A DNA stretch of 64,000 nt from JBDTSW01 sp963758845 (GCA_963758845.1 CAVWWX010000002.1:992001-1056000); one strand, 5' to 3'. Positions 50,535 through 59,510 are shown, counted from the first letter of the stretch. Notes: generated by a model from the letters alone, not told the origin. Numbers and translations: made by a program.

Positions 50535-51562
50535 GCGTCGTCGAGGAGTCCCCGCAGATGGTCAGCTCGATCCCACAGGACTACACCAAGCGCCTCATGG
50601 TCTTCGGCGGGCGCGCCTCGATGGAGCTCGCCGCCCGGATCGCCGGCCACCTGGACGTCGACCTCGGCACCGCCGACCTGCGCACCTTCGCGGACGGTGA
50701 GGTGTACGCCCGCTACGAGGAGTCGATCCGCGGCGCCGACGTCTTCCTGGTCCAGTCGACCGCCGCCAACGAGGCGCACGGGATGACGCCGAACGACGCG
50801 CTGATGGAGCTGCTGGCGATGATCGACGCGGCGCAGGGCGCCTCGGCGCACCGCATCATCGCCGTGATGCCCTGGTACGGCTACGCCCGCCAGGACAAGA
50901 AGTCCCAGCCGCGCGAGCCGATCACCGCCCGCGTCGTCGCCAAGTGCCTCGAGGCCGTGGGCGTCGACCGCGTCCTGACCATGGACCTCCACTCCGGTCA
51001 GGTACAGGGCTTCTTCGAGGTGCCGGTCGACCACATGACCGCGATGCCCAACCTCACCCAGTACTTCATGGATCAGTCCTTCGACGAAGAGCTCGTGATC
51101 GTCTCGCCCGACGCCGGGCGCGTGAAGGTCGCGCGCAACTTCGCCCGCAAGCTGGGCACGCACTGGGCGGTCATGGAGAAGGAGCGCCCCGCCCAGCAGG
51201 TCGCCGAGATCGGCTACGTCGTGGGCGACGTTCGCGGCAAGACCGCGGTGCTGGTCGACGACATGATCGACACCGCGGGCACCCTGTGCGCCGCCGCCTC
51301 CACCGTCCTCGATGAGGGCGCCGCCCGGGTGATCGCCTGCGCCACGCACGGCGTCTTCTCGGGCCCCGCCTACGAGCGCCTCGGCTACGAGAGCTCCGGC
51401 ATCGAGCGCATCGTCGTCACCGACACGATCCCGCTGCGCCCGGGCGCCCCCGAGAACATCTCCGTGCTCTCGACATCCCAGACCCTGGCCGACTCGATCC
51501 GCCGCATCTTCGCCGACGACTCCGTCTCGGAGATCTTCGCCGGCGAGAACCAGCTCTTCTAG
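50531..51562 (+). CDS. prs: Ribose-phosphate pyrophosphokinase
   Basis: This enzyme makes PRPP from ribose 5-phosphate and ATP. It has 343 residues: RLMVFGGRASMELAARIA, LRTFADGEVYARYEESIRG, MPWYGYARQDKK (flexible loop), TMDLHSGQVQGFF, and the PRPP-binding VLVDDMIDTAGTL. About 20 additional N-terminal residues precede the family core. The glmU-prs pair is a conserved neighbourhood that normally continues with rplY-pth. Confidence 0.95.
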   Translation: MSVVEESPQMVSSIPQDYTKRLMVFGGRASMELAARIAGHLDVDLGTADLRTFADGEVYARYEESIRGADVFLVQSTAANEAHGMTPNDALMELLAMIDAAQGASAHRIIAVMPWYGYARQDKKSQPREPITARVVAKCLEAVGVDRVLTMDLHSGQVQGFFEVPVDHMTAMPNLTQYFMDQSFDEELVIVSPDAGRVKVARNFARKLGTHWAVMEKERPAQQVAEIGYVVGDVRGKTAVLVDDMIDTAGTLCAAASTVLDEGAARVIACATHGVFSGPAYERLGYESSGIERIVVTDTIPLRPGAPENISVLSTSQTLADSIRRIFADDSVSEIFAGENQLF

Positions 51563-51565
51563 ACC

Positions 51566-51760
51566 GTGTCGGCCTCGGACCTCGAAGCTTTCAAGCGGGC
51601 CGTTGACGCCTACAACCGGGCGGACGTCGAGGCGCTGATGGCAGAGCTCGACCCCGAGGTCGAGTGGCACCCGGCGCTGCCGGGCCTGCTGGCGGCCTCC
51701 GCGCCCGTGTGCTGCCTCGATCCCGAAGAAGCACTGGAAGCGGCCGGGCTGAAGAAGTAG
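51566..51760 (+). pseudogene. Internally deleted SnoaL/NTF2-like gene remnant
   Basis: The frame gives 64 residues from GTG 51566. The first 40 or so (LEAFKRAVDAYNRADVEALM, then DPEVEWHPALPGLL) match the start of SnoaL-like NTF2 proteins, usually 120-140 residues. The text then jumps to LDPEEALEAAGLKK, which looks like the usual C-terminal end of such proteins. The central sheet (about 70 residues) is missing in frame. It begins 4 nt after prs. It may be a decayed gene, or a real short protein of unknown role. Confidence 0.5.
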
Positions 51761-51841
51761 GTTGCGTCCGTGAGGGGCGCCAGGGCACTGCTTGCGGGGC
51801 GGGCTGCGGCCGCCGGGGACCGCGACCGCTGAGCGGCCGGC

Positions 51842-52312
51842 CTACCCGAAGCCCGGGTCGTAGATCAGCCACTCCCCTTCGCTCTGCTCCAGCAGGACCG
51901 AGCGCTGCTCGCGCCCCGGCTCGCCCTTCAGCTTCAGCTCCGTCTCGACCCGCGCGCGGTTGCCCTCGACGTTCGCGAGCGTGATCGTCAGCTCGCTGTC
52001 CTGGAACTGCTTGCCGGCCAGCGCCTCGAGGATCTCGGCGCAGCCCTCCAGCCCTTCCTCGGCCGCGATCGCGCCCGCCCGCACCTCGATCGCCTGCCGT
52101 GCCGGCTTGGTCAGCAGGTCGCAGAACGTGTCGAAGTCGCCGTCCTCGGCGGCGGCGAAGAACTCCCGCACCGTGTCCGAGGCAAGCTCCTCCGCGGTCG
52201 GTGGGTCCTCGAACGGCCCGATGTCGGCGATCGCCAGTGCCGCGACCACCGCGCCGATCGCCAACAGGACCGCCGCCACCCGGCGGCGGGTGTGCTCGTC
52301 CAGATAACCCAA
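51842..52312 (-). CDS. Membrane-anchored NTF2-like protein (DUF4878-like)
   Basis: The protein has 156 residues from TTG 52312. One N-terminal membrane helix (VAAVLLAIGAVVAALAIADI) is followed by an NTF2-like domain: ASDTVREFFAAAEDGDFDTF, CDLLTKPARQAI, and final strands RVETELKLKGEPG and EGEWLIYDPGF. It is probably anchored and extracytoplasmic, binding an unknown ligand. A TACGGT box lies 9 nt before the start. It is divergent from the GDPD gene. Confidence 0.65.
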   Translation of the reverse strand: MGYLDEHTRRRVAAVLLAIGAVVAALAIADIGPFEDPPTAEELASDTVREFFAAAEDGDFDTFCDLLTKPARQAIEVRAGAIAAEEGLEGCAEILEALAGKQFQDSELTITLANVEGNRARVETELKLKGEPGREQRSVLLEQSEGEWLIYDPGFG

Positions 52313-52354
52313 GGCGCCGGGACCGTATCGCTCGGCGGCGCGACGGGTTGGCTC

Positions 52355-52360
52355 TAGATT
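52355..52360 (+). promoter_or_regulatory. -10 element of the GDPD gene
   Basis: TAGATT with a 6-nt spacer (ccccgg) to ATG 52367. Confidence 0.55.
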
Positions 52361-52366
52361 CCCCGG

Positions 52367-53161
52367 ATGCACGATTCCCCGCCGCCCGTGGCCGACGGCC
52401 TGCTTCGAATCGGCCACAAGGGGGCCGATCGGATCGTCCCCGGGAACACGATCGCCTCGTTCGAGGCGGCCGTCGCGGCCGGGGTCGACATCGTCGAGCT
52501 GGACGTGCTGCGCCCTCGCGGCGATTTCGAGCAGGCGGACCACTGGCGGCGAGCGCCGGCGGGGCCGGCGACCGGAAGCGGCCCGCTGGTCGTGGCCCAC
52601 GACTGGGCCGCCGCCGCCCGGGGGAACCCGCCGACGCTGGCCCAGGTGCTCGACGCGTTCACGCGCCCGCCGCTGGACGCGGTTCGCATCGACCTCGACC
52701 TCAAGGTGGCCGGGCGCGAGGACGAGATCGTCGCCGCGCTGCGCGAGCGGGAACTCCTTGGGCGCGTGATGGTCTCCGGGATGGAGGTCCAGGGCCTGCG
52801 CTGGCTGGCCACGCACGCGCCGGATCTGACCCTCGGCTGGACCGTCCCGCGCCTGACCAAGGACTGGCGCAAGCAGCCCGGGGCGGCGCTGTTCGTGCCG
52901 GCCTGGCGGGCCTACATGCAGTGGCGGCTGCCGGGGATTGTCGAGCGCGAGGCGCCGAAGCTGGGTGCCTGGGCCGTGTGGGTCTTTCACCCCCTCATCA
53001 CTCGGCGGCTGGTCGAGGCCGCCGGCGGGGCGGGGATCTCGGTGATCGCCTGGACCGTGGACAGTCCGGCGACGATGCGCGCGCTGGCGGCCACGGGGGT
53101 GGCGGGCATCGTGACCAACGATCCGCGCCTGTTCGCACAGCTCTCGCCGACGGCCGAATAG
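52367..53161 (+). CDS. Glycerophosphodiester phosphodiesterase
   Basis: The enzyme hydrolyses glycerophosphodiesters to glycerol 3-phosphate and alcohols. It has 264 residues: LRIGHKGADRIVPGNTIASF (catalytic His and the E/N-T motif), VDIVELDVLRPRG (metal Glu and Asp), LVVAHDW (second His) and VIAWTVDSPATMRALAATGV plus GIVTNDPRL at the end. No signal peptide is seen, so it is probably cytoplasmic. The usual GxENT is replaced here by PGNT, so the metal site may differ. Confidence 0.85.
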   Translation: MHDSPPPVADGLLRIGHKGADRIVPGNTIASFEAAVAAGVDIVELDVLRPRGDFEQADHWRRAPAGPATGSGPLVVAHDWAAAARGNPPTLAQVLDAFTRPPLDAVRIDLDLKVAGREDEIVAALRERELLGRVMVSGMEVQGLRWLATHAPDLTLGWTVPRLTKDWRKQPGAALFVPAWRAYMQWRLPGIVEREAPKLGAWAVWVFHPLITRRLVEAAGGAGISVIAWTVDSPATMRALAATGVAGIVTNDPRLFAQLSPTAE

Positions 53162-53164
53162 CAT
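53159..53164 (+). promoter_or_regulatory. -10 element of the MFS gene
   Basis: TAGCAT begins with the stop codon of the GDPD gene and lies 6 nt before ATG 53171. Confidence 0.5.
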
Positions 53165-53170
53165 CGGCGA

Positions 53171-54712
53171 ATGACGCCCGAGGGCGGACGCGCACAGGGC
53201 ACTGGGATGGCGCTGTTCGCCATGGGCCTCGGCGTCCTCGTTATCGCCAACGACTTCACGGCCCTGAACGTCGCGCTGCCCGCGATCGAGCAGGACTTCG
53301 ACGTGGATGTGGGGACGATCCAGTGGACGGTCAACGCCTACGCGCTGACCTTCGGGATGGTGCTCGTCACCGGCGGCCGGCTGGCCGACATGTTCGGCCG
53401 GCGGAAGGTGTTTTTCATCGGCACGGCCATCTTCGCCTTCTTCTCGCTCCTCGGCGGTCTGGCCCAGAACGCCGAGCAACTGATCGCGATGCGGGTGGGC
53501 ATGGGGGTCGGCGGCGGCCTGATGTGGCCGGCGATCCTGGGCATGACGTTCGCCGCCGTGCCCGCGTCGCGGGCGGCGTTCGCGGGCGGTCTGATCCTGG
53601 GCGTGGCCGGCCTGGGGAACGCGCTTGGGCCGCTGCTGGGAGGGGTGCTCACCGACGAGGTGAGCTGGCGCGCCATCTTCTTCCTCAACATCCCCGTGGC
53701 GGCGTTCGCGGTGGCCGTCACAGCGGCCAAGATCCATCAGCCGACCGACGAGGCCGCGCGGGAGCGAATCGACTACGCGGGGATCGTCACCCTCTCGCTG
53801 GGGCTGGTGATGCTGCTGCTGGCGCTCGACCAGTCCGCCGAGTGGGGCTGGGGCGACCCACGCGTGCTCGGCATGATCGCCGTCGCGATCGTCTCGTTCG
53901 TCGCCTTCGCGGTCGTCGAGTCGCGGATCGGGGAGGCCGCGCTCGTGCCGCGCTCGGTGATCCGCAACCGTGGCTTCACCGCGGCGTGCTTGACCATCCT
54001 GTTCCTGTCCGCCGTCTTCTTCAGCGCGATCCTCTACGTCCCCCAGCTGATGGAGAAGATCCTCGGCTACAGCGCCCTGAAGGCGGGGGTGGGGATGCTG
54101 CCGATGCTGGGCGTGTTCGGGGCGGTGGCCTTCCTCTCGGGCCGTCTCACCGACCGGGTCGGGATGCGCCGGGTCATCCTCGCGGGAACCACCCTGCTTG
54201 CGGCGGGCCCGTTGCTGCTCTCCTTCTTCGAGGCCGACTCCGAGTACTGGCAGCTCGTGCCCGGCCTGCTGGCCACCGGCCTCGGGGCGGGCCTCTTCTA
54301 CCCGACGGTGACGACCGCGGCGGTCGGGATGCTGGACGAGTCCCAGTCGAGCCTGGCGGGCGGGATCGCCTACATGTTCCAGGTCGCGGGTGGCGCGGTT
54401 GGCCTTGGCCTCTGCACCACGCTCTTCACCATCCGTTCCGAGGACGAGATCGCCAAGGCCGCCGGCGAGGCCGGGCTCTCGATGAGCGACCAGCAGGCCT
54501 CGGTCATCCACGGCGTCCTCGCCGGAACCGACTCCGGCAACGCGGCGTTCTCGGATTTCTCGACCTCTGTCGCCGACCGGGTGCTGGACGTGGTCAAGGA
54601 CTCGTTCGTCGCCGGTGCCCAGTTCAGCTTCAGGGTGGTCGGCATCATCGCGCTGGTGGGGCTGGTGGTCGCGATCCTCGGAGTGCGCCCGGAGGACTCC
54701 CCGGATGGATGA
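53171..54712 (+). CDS. MFS transporter, DHA2 (EmrB/QacA-like) family
   Basis: This proton-coupled exporter has 513 residues and about 14 hydrophobic helices. ANDFTALNVALPAIEQDF is the helix 1 motif of the DHA2 group. GGRLADMFGRRKVF is motif A, and GVAGLGNALGPLLGGVL is motif C of antiporters. A polar loop near 440-480 precedes the last helix. Drugs or lipids are possible substrates. The start of the MauE gene overlaps its end by 8 nt. Confidence 0.88.
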   Translation: MTPEGGRAQGTGMALFAMGLGVLVIANDFTALNVALPAIEQDFDVDVGTIQWTVNAYALTFGMVLVTGGRLADMFGRRKVFFIGTAIFAFFSLLGGLAQNAEQLIAMRVGMGVGGGLMWPAILGMTFAAVPASRAAFAGGLILGVAGLGNALGPLLGGVLTDEVSWRAIFFLNIPVAAFAVAVTAAKIHQPTDEAARERIDYAGIVTLSLGLVMLLLALDQSAEWGWGDPRVLGMIAVAIVSFVAFAVVESRIGEAALVPRSVIRNRGFTAACLTILFLSAVFFSAILYVPQLMEKILGYSALKAGVGMLPMLGVFGAVAFLSGRLTDRVGMRRVILAGTTLLAAGPLLLSFFEADSEYWQLVPGLLATGLGAGLFYPTVTTAAVGMLDESQSSLAGGIAYMFQVAGGAVGLGLCTTLFTIRSEDEIAKAAGEAGLSMSDQQASVIHGVLAGTDSGNAAFSDFSTSVADRVLDVVKDSFVAGAQFSFRVVGIIALVGLVVAILGVRPEDSPDG

Positions 54713-55106
54713 GGTGCTCCTGGTCTCCCGGTTGCTGCTCGCCGCCGTCTTCGCGGTGGCCGGGGCCGCCAAGCTGGCCGACATCGCCGGCTCGCGGTCG
54801 GCGGTCGCGGGGTTCGGCGTGCCCGAGCGCCTGGCGGGCCCGATCGGGACCCTGCTCCCGTTCGCCGAGCTCGCGACGGCGGCGCTGCTGCTGTTCGTCG
54901 GAACCGCCCGAGCCGGAGCCACCGCGGCGCTGGCGCTGCTGCTCGCCTTCTCGGTCGGAATCGCCGCGAGCATCTCCCGGGGGGAGGCTCCCGACTGCCA
55001 CTGCCTCGGCCAGCTTCACTCCGAGCCCGCCGGGCCGAGGACGCTTCGCCGCAACTTCGCGCTGGCCCTCGTCGCCGGGCTCGTGGTTGCGGCCGGCCCG
55101 GCCTAG
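54705..55106 (+). CDS. MauE/DoxX-like membrane protein
   Basis: The protein has 133 residues with four hydrophobic helices (VSRLLLAAVFAVAGAAKLAD, GTLLPFAELATAALLLFVG and others). DCHCLGQLH is the MauE-type Cys pair that faces the periplasm and is linked with disulfide or redox handling. No MauD or thioredoxin partner lies beside it. The TAG stop shares CTAG with the convergent ABC1 gene. Confidence 0.8.
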   Translation: MDEVLLVSRLLLAAVFAVAGAAKLADIAGSRSAVAGFGVPERLAGPIGTLLPFAELATAALLLFVGTARAGATAALALLLAFSVGIAASISRGEAPDCHCLGQLHSEPAGPRTLRRNFALALVAGLVVAAGPA

Positions 55107-56524
55107 ACCGGCCGACCCGCGTATCCCGGCACGCGCCGCTGGCCGCGCGACTCGAAGTAGTCCCACTCGGCGCGGCCCAGCTCGGTGGCCGGGTCGTCGG
55201 CGTAGACCCACTCGCGCATGATGCGGTGCCAGTTTCGCTTGGCGCCGAGCTGAGCCAGAACCGCCAGCACGCCGGTCTCCATTCGCCTTCCCATCAGCTC
55301 CTCGGCGGGCACGCTCTCCTTGCGCATCAGGTCGTAGTACTCGGAGCGGGGGTCGGAGGTGGCCTCGATCACCTTCATCACCCGGCGCTTCGACACCGCG
55401 TACTCCTTGTCCTCGAGGTACCAGCCGCCGACCAGCATCACGTGGTCCATCAGGCGCTCGGCGTCCAGCTTCGACGGGTTCTTCACGAAGCCAAGGTCGT
55501 GAAGCGCGTGTCGCAGGGCGTCCGGGTCCTTGCGCGAGGCGGCGTCGATCGCCGCCTGCTCGAGTTCGATCTGCTCGAGGTCGAGCTTCTTGGTCATGCC
55601 GAAGTCCAGGAACGCGACGCGCCCGTCGTCCATGAGGATGTAGTTGCCGGGGTGGGCGTCGGCGTTGAAGTGCTGCAGGTGGTAGATCGAGCCGAAGCAG
55701 AAGCGGAACACGATCTCGCCGAAGCGGCTGCGCTCGTCCTCCGGCAGTTCCTTGATCTCCTCGAAGCCGCGGCCGCTGACGAACTCGGTGACCAGCACCC
55801 GCCGGTGGGAGAGGCGGGTGAGGACGTCGGGGACGTAGATGAACGGGTGGCCGCGGTAGGCGCGCGCAAACGACCGCTGGTTCTGGGCCTCGTACTCGTA
55901 GTCCAGCTCCTCCAGCACCCGCTCACGGAGCTCGGAGGCGACCGCCTTGGCGTCGAGGCCCGGCGCCAGCGCCTTCGCCAGGCGGACCAGCATTCCCGCG
56001 TTGGCCAGGTCCGCCTCGAGCGCCTCGGCCACCCCGGGGTACTGGATCTTCACCGCCACCTCGCGGCCGTCGATCAGCCGGGCGTGGTGGACCTGCCCGA
56101 TCGACGCCGCGGCGAAGGCCGTATGGTCGAACTCGGCGAAGGTGTCGTCGAAGCTCTCGTCGCGGTACTCCTCGTCGAGCACGGCGCGGACCTTCTCCCA
56201 CGACATCGGCGGCGCCGAGGTGCGCAGCTTGGCGAGCTGCTCGTGGTAGATCTCCGCGTACTCCGGCGGCAGGAACTCGGTGTCGATGAACGAGGCCAGC
56301 TGGCCCATCTTCATCGCGGCGCCCTTCATCTCGCCCAGCACCGAGACCATCTTCATCGCCGTCTCGAGGTGCCGTGCCTCCAGCTTCTCCTGGGCGCCCT
56401 CGTCGGAGCGCGCGAGGCTGGCCGCCCTCGTGCCCGCGTACTTGGTCGCCTGGCCCCCCAGAACCGACCCCAGCTTGGCCGAGCGACGGATCCGCCCCTT
56501 TGGGATGTCGGGGTCGTCACCCAT
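55103..56524 (-). CDS. ABC1/AarF (UbiB-like) atypical kinase
   Basis: The protein has 473 residues. Family hallmarks: the KxGQ region (GAAMKMGQLASF), the Ala-rich loop (AAASIGQVHHA), VAVKIQYPG (ATP Lys), FNADAHPGNYIL (catalytic Asp and Asn) and FLDFGMTKK (DFG). UbiB kinases support isoprenoid quinone synthesis and lipid handling at membranes. No C-terminal transmembrane pair is seen. TACCCT lies 7 nt before the ATG, divergent from rplY. Confidence 0.9.
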   Translation of the reverse strand: MGDDPDIPKGRIRRSAKLGSVLGGQATKYAGTRAASLARSDEGAQEKLEARHLETAMKMVSVLGEMKGAAMKMGQLASFIDTEFLPPEYAEIYHEQLAKLRTSAPPMSWEKVRAVLDEEYRDESFDDTFAEFDHTAFAAASIGQVHHARLIDGREVAVKIQYPGVAEALEADLANAGMLVRLAKALAPGLDAKAVASELRERVLEELDYEYEAQNQRSFARAYRGHPFIYVPDVLTRLSHRRVLVTEFVSGRGFEEIKELPEDERSRFGEIVFRFCFGSIYHLQHFNADAHPGNYILMDDGRVAFLDFGMTKKLDLEQIELEQAAIDAASRKDPDALRHALHDLGFVKNPSKLDAERLMDHVMLVGGWYLEDKEYAVSKRRVMKVIEATSDPRSEYYDLMRKESVPAEELMGRRMETGVLAVLAQLGAKRNWHRIMREWVYADDPATELGRAEWDYFESRGQRRVPGYAGRPV

Positions 56525-56531
56525 CGAGCGG

Positions 56532-56537
56532 AGGGTA
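56532..56537 (-). promoter_or_regulatory. -10 element of the ABC1 kinase gene
   Basis: TACCCT on the minus strand, 7 nt before ATG 56524. The divergent rplY uses TATCCT at 56570-56575, 11 nt before its start. Confidence 0.5.
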
Positions 56538-56586
56538 TCCAGCGGGGCGCGGCGGGAATCCGCGTTGTCTATCCTCAGCCGTCGCC

Positions 56587-57312
56587 ATGGCCTCCGACCG
56601 CGCCACCCTCAAGGTCTCGGAGCGCACCGACTTCGGTTCGCGCTCCACACGCCGCCTGCGCCGAACCGGGATGGTCCCGGGCATCGTCTACGGCGGCGGC
56701 TCGGACACGCGCCACTTCCAGGTGCCCGAGCGGGACCTCCGCACCGTGCTCGTGCACGGTGGCGCCCTGATCGACGTCGAGCTCGACGGCAAGTCGACCC
56801 CGGTCGTCATCAAGGACCAACAGCGCCACCCCGTGCGCGGCCAGGTGATGCACCTGGACCTGCTCGAGGTCAAGCTGGACGAGGCGATCGAGGCCGACGT
56901 CGCGATCGAGCTGCTCGGCGCCGACGACGCGCCCGGCGTCAAGGAGGGCGGCGTGCTGGAGCACGTGACCCACCAGGTGACGATCACCGCGCTGCCGACC
57001 GCGATCCCCGAGAGCATCCCCGCCGATGTCTCCGGCATGGAGATCGGCGACACGCTCCAGCTCGTGATGGTCCCCGCTCCGGAGGGCGTGGAATACGCGC
57101 TCGGCGAGGACGTCGACCCCGAAGAGGTCACGGTCGCGACGCTCTCTCCTCCCCGTGTTGAGGAGGAGCCCGAGGAGCTCGAGGAAGAGGCAGAGCTGAT
57201 TGGCGAGGACGGCGAGCCGATCGAGCCCGAGGAGGGCGAGGGCGAGGGCGAGGAGGCCGAGGGCGAGACCCCCGAGGACTCCGGCGGCGACGACTCCGGC
57301 GACGAGGGGTAG
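56587..57312 (+). CDS. rplY: 50S ribosomal protein L25 (CTC form)
   Basis: This 5S rRNA-binding protein has 241 residues. The L25 barrel occupies about 1-95 (SERTDFGSRSTRRLRRTGMV, PGIVYGGGSDTRHFQV), and the CTC-type C-terminal domain about 96-190 (VLEHVTHQVTITALPTAIPE). The last 50 residues are an extreme acidic tail of Glu, Gly and Asp with repeated GEGE units. This tail is longer than in most L25 proteins. Confidence 0.93.
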   Translation: MASDRATLKVSERTDFGSRSTRRLRRTGMVPGIVYGGGSDTRHFQVPERDLRTVLVHGGALIDVELDGKSTPVVIKDQQRHPVRGQVMHLDLLEVKLDEAIEADVAIELLGADDAPGVKEGGVLEHVTHQVTITALPTAIPESIPADVSGMEIGDTLQLVMVPAPEGVEYALGEDVDPEEVTVATLSPPRVEEEPEELEEEAELIGEDGEPIEPEEGEGEGEEAEGETPEDSGGDDSGDEG

Positions 57313-57366
57313 CCCCTGCGCCTGTTCGGGCGGCATCGGGACTCCGACGCCGTTTCCTCGGACGAC

Positions 57367-57930
57367 ATGTTCCTCGTGGTCGGGCTGGGCAACCCGGGCG
57401 CCAAGTACGCGGGAACGCGCCACAACCTTGGCTTCGAAACCGCGGCGGAGCTGTCGCGGCGCTGGGACCTGCCGAAGGCCAAGGAGAGGTTCCGGGGCCT
57501 GATCGCCCAGGGCCGGACGGGCCCGGGCGGCGAGCGGGTGGCGGTCCTGCTGCCGCAGACGTTCATGAACGAGTCGGGCGATTCGGCCGGCCCCGCCCGT
57601 GGCAGCCTGAAGGTCCCGCTGGACCGGGTGATCGCCATCCACGACGAGATCGACCTCCCGTTCGGCGAGGTCCGCTCGAAGCTTGGTGGCGGGGTGGCGG
57701 GCCACAACGGCCTGAAGAGCCTCAAGCGGGGGCTGGGCACGACCGACTTCTGGCGCGTCCGCGGCGGGGTCGGACGGCCCGGCTCGACGGATCCCGAGAT
57801 CGTCTCCGCCCACGTGCTGGGACGGTTTCGCGAGCCCGACGGCGAGGTCCGGGACCTGATCGCCGCCACCGCCGACGAGGTCGAGCGCCTGATCGACACA
57901 ATCTCCCGTGAGGAGGACGAGGATGAGTGA
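57367..57930 (+). CDS. pth: Peptidyl-tRNA hydrolase
   Basis: This enzyme recycles peptidyl-tRNA released from stalled ribosomes. It has 187 residues: VVGLGNPGAKYAGTRHNLGF (catalytic His at about 20 and Asn), LLPQTFMNESGDS, IHDEIDLPFGEV (catalytic Asp) and GGGVAGHNGLKS. A Glu/Asp-rich end is encoded where the next gene begins; the two overlap by 8 nt. Confidence 0.94.
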   Translation: MFLVVGLGNPGAKYAGTRHNLGFETAAELSRRWDLPKAKERFRGLIAQGRTGPGGERVAVLLPQTFMNESGDSAGPARGSLKVPLDRVIAIHDEIDLPFGEVRSKLGGGVAGHNGLKSLKRGLGTTDFWRVRGGVGRPGSTDPEIVSAHVLGRFREPDGEVRDLIAATADEVERLIDTISREEDEDE

Positions 57931-58660
57931 GCTGACCACCTATGAGGTCGGCGGCGAGGGGGCCGAGGTCGCACCCCAGCACGTGGCGTTGCTGCGGCTG
58001 GACCGCCCCGGGGCCCGCAACGCGATCAACACCCAGATGCTCGAGGAGCTGCTCGCGCACATCGCCTCCGCGCGCGACGACGATGCGGTGCGCGTGCTCG
58101 TCGTCTCCTCGTCCGACCAGATGGCGCTGTCGGCCGGCGCCGACGTTCGCGAGGAGCTCGACGAGGAGGGCAGGGTGCGCCGCATGCAGCTGTTCGCCGC
58201 CCTCTACGACCAGCTGACCGGCTTCCCGAAGCCGACCGTCGCCGCCTGTCACGGCGCGTGCGTTGGTGGCGGCGCCGAGATCGCGGTCGCGTGCGACCTG
58301 CGGATCGGCGGCTCGAACCTGCGGCTGCGCTTCCCGGGCGGGGCGCTGGGCGTCCCGGTCGGGCCGGCGCGGCTGGCGACGCTGTGCGGGCTCTCCGTCG
58401 CCAAGTACATGCTGCTCAGCGGCAAGGAGGCGGACGCCGACATGGCCTACCGCTGGGGCCTGGTCCACAAGGTCGCCCCGGCGGCGGCCACGGAGGGCGC
58501 CGCGCTGACGCTTGCCGAGCAGGTCGCCGCGAACCCACCCGAAGCCGTCGCCCGGCTGAAGGCGATGCTCCACGAGTGGGACGGCGTCGTCGAGCGCTCA
58601 CGCGCCGAGGGCGAGGGCCAGGTGGCCTGGGCCGCCGACAACGCCCTCCCGAGCGGCTAG
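57923..58660 (+). CDS. Enoyl-CoA hydratase/isomerase family (crotonase)
   Basis: The protein has 245 residues. The oxyanion-hole segments are ALSAGADVREEL near 65 and CHGACVGGGAEIAVACDLRI near 110. LRLRFPGGALGVPVGPARLA replaces the usual catalytic-Glu helix, and no Glu is evident at that position, so it may be an isomerase or a non-hydratase member. GAGGAGGACGAGG precedes ATG 57923 within the pth gene and indicates coupled translation. Confidence 0.8.
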   Translation: MSELTTYEVGGEGAEVAPQHVALLRLDRPGARNAINTQMLEELLAHIASARDDDAVRVLVVSSSDQMALSAGADVREELDEEGRVRRMQLFAALYDQLTGFPKPTVAACHGACVGGGAEIAVACDLRIGGSNLRLRFPGGALGVPVGPARLATLCGLSVAKYMLLSGKEADADMAYRWGLVHKVAPAAATEGAALTLAEQVAANPPEAVARLKAMLHEWDGVVERSRAEGEGQVAWAADNALPSG

Positions 58661-58783
58661 CCCGCGCACCGAGCTGCCGGCACCAGACAGTCGCTGGCAT
58701 GGAAAGCGTCGCTTCTTGCTCCCACGTGCCTGCGTTGATTCGTACCACCCCCTCCGCCAGGTCAATGCCGCCGGACCACAAAC

Positions 58784-58789
58784 TACGGT
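58784..58789 (+). promoter_or_regulatory. -10 element of the ion channel gene
   Basis: TACGGT with a 6-nt spacer to ATG 58796. Confidence 0.5.
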
Positions 58790-58795
58790 GGCGCG

Positions 58796-59509
58796 ATGCG
58801 GCAGCTCGCGGCTCGCCAGCCTTCAGCGATTCTCTTCGGGGCTCAACTTGCCGCGATCCTCGTGTATCCGTTCGTCCAGGACAGCGCTTCGGGGCAGGCG
58901 ATCTTCAGCGCCCTCGGTATCGCGATCCTGGGGCTGGTGCTGCTGGCCGTTCGCGGCTCACCTGCCTGGACCTGGCTCGGGATCGTTCTGGCGGTCCCGG
59001 CGACGGGGCTGCTGCTGATCCAGGCGATCACCAGCGACGATGCCCTGCTGCCCTATTCCTCCGCGCTCGAGGCGGTCTTGTACCTCTACGCCGCAGGGGC
59101 GTTGATTGCGTACATACTGGCGGACCACGAGATCACCCGCGACGAGATCTGGGCGATCGGAGCGACGTTCACCCTCCTCGCCTGGGGTTTTGCCTACACC
59201 TACACGGTCTGCCAGGCCATTGAGCCCGACAGCTTCACGGCCGCGGTCAACGCCCAGGATCCGCGCAGCTGGACTGAGCTGCTCTTCCTCAGCTTCACCA
59301 CGCTGACCAGCACCGGCCTCGGTGACGTCATCCCGGTCAAGCCTTTCGCGCGTTCCCTTGTGATGGTCGAGCAATGTCTCGGCCTGGCTTACATCGCGAT
59401 GTTGGTCTCACGGGTGATCGGGCTGCTGGTCATCTCGGCCAGGGGGCTGTCCGGCAGCGGAACCCCTCCTGAAGGTCCGCGACACCGGGGCGAATACTGG
59501 CGTCGCTGA
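58796..59509 (+). CDS. Potassium-channel-like ion channel protein
   Basis: The protein has 237 residues with five or six hydrophobic helices ahead of a pore region. LLFLSFTTLTSTGLGDVIPV near 165 contains the selectivity filter T-S-T-G-L-G-D, as in two-pass ion channel domains (PF07885). A following helix (LVMVEQCLGLAYIAMLVSRV) closes the pore. No RCK or cyclic nucleotide domain is attached. The polar C terminus is short. Confidence 0.85.
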   Translation: MRQLAARQPSAILFGAQLAAILVYPFVQDSASGQAIFSALGIAILGLVLLAVRGSPAWTWLGIVLAVPATGLLLIQAITSDDALLPYSSALEAVLYLYAAGALIAYILADHEITRDEIWAIGATFTLLAWGFAYTYTVCQAIEPDSFTAAVNAQDPRSWTELLFLSFTTLTSTGLGDVIPVKPFARSLVMVEQCLGLAYIAMLVSRVIGLLVISARGLSGSGTPPEGPRHRGEYWRR

Positions 59510-59510
59510 G

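Noticed and set aside
51773..51835. A 20-codon GTG frame after the SnoaL remnant
   Set aside because: Too short, Arg/Ala-rich, without a ribosome site or motif.
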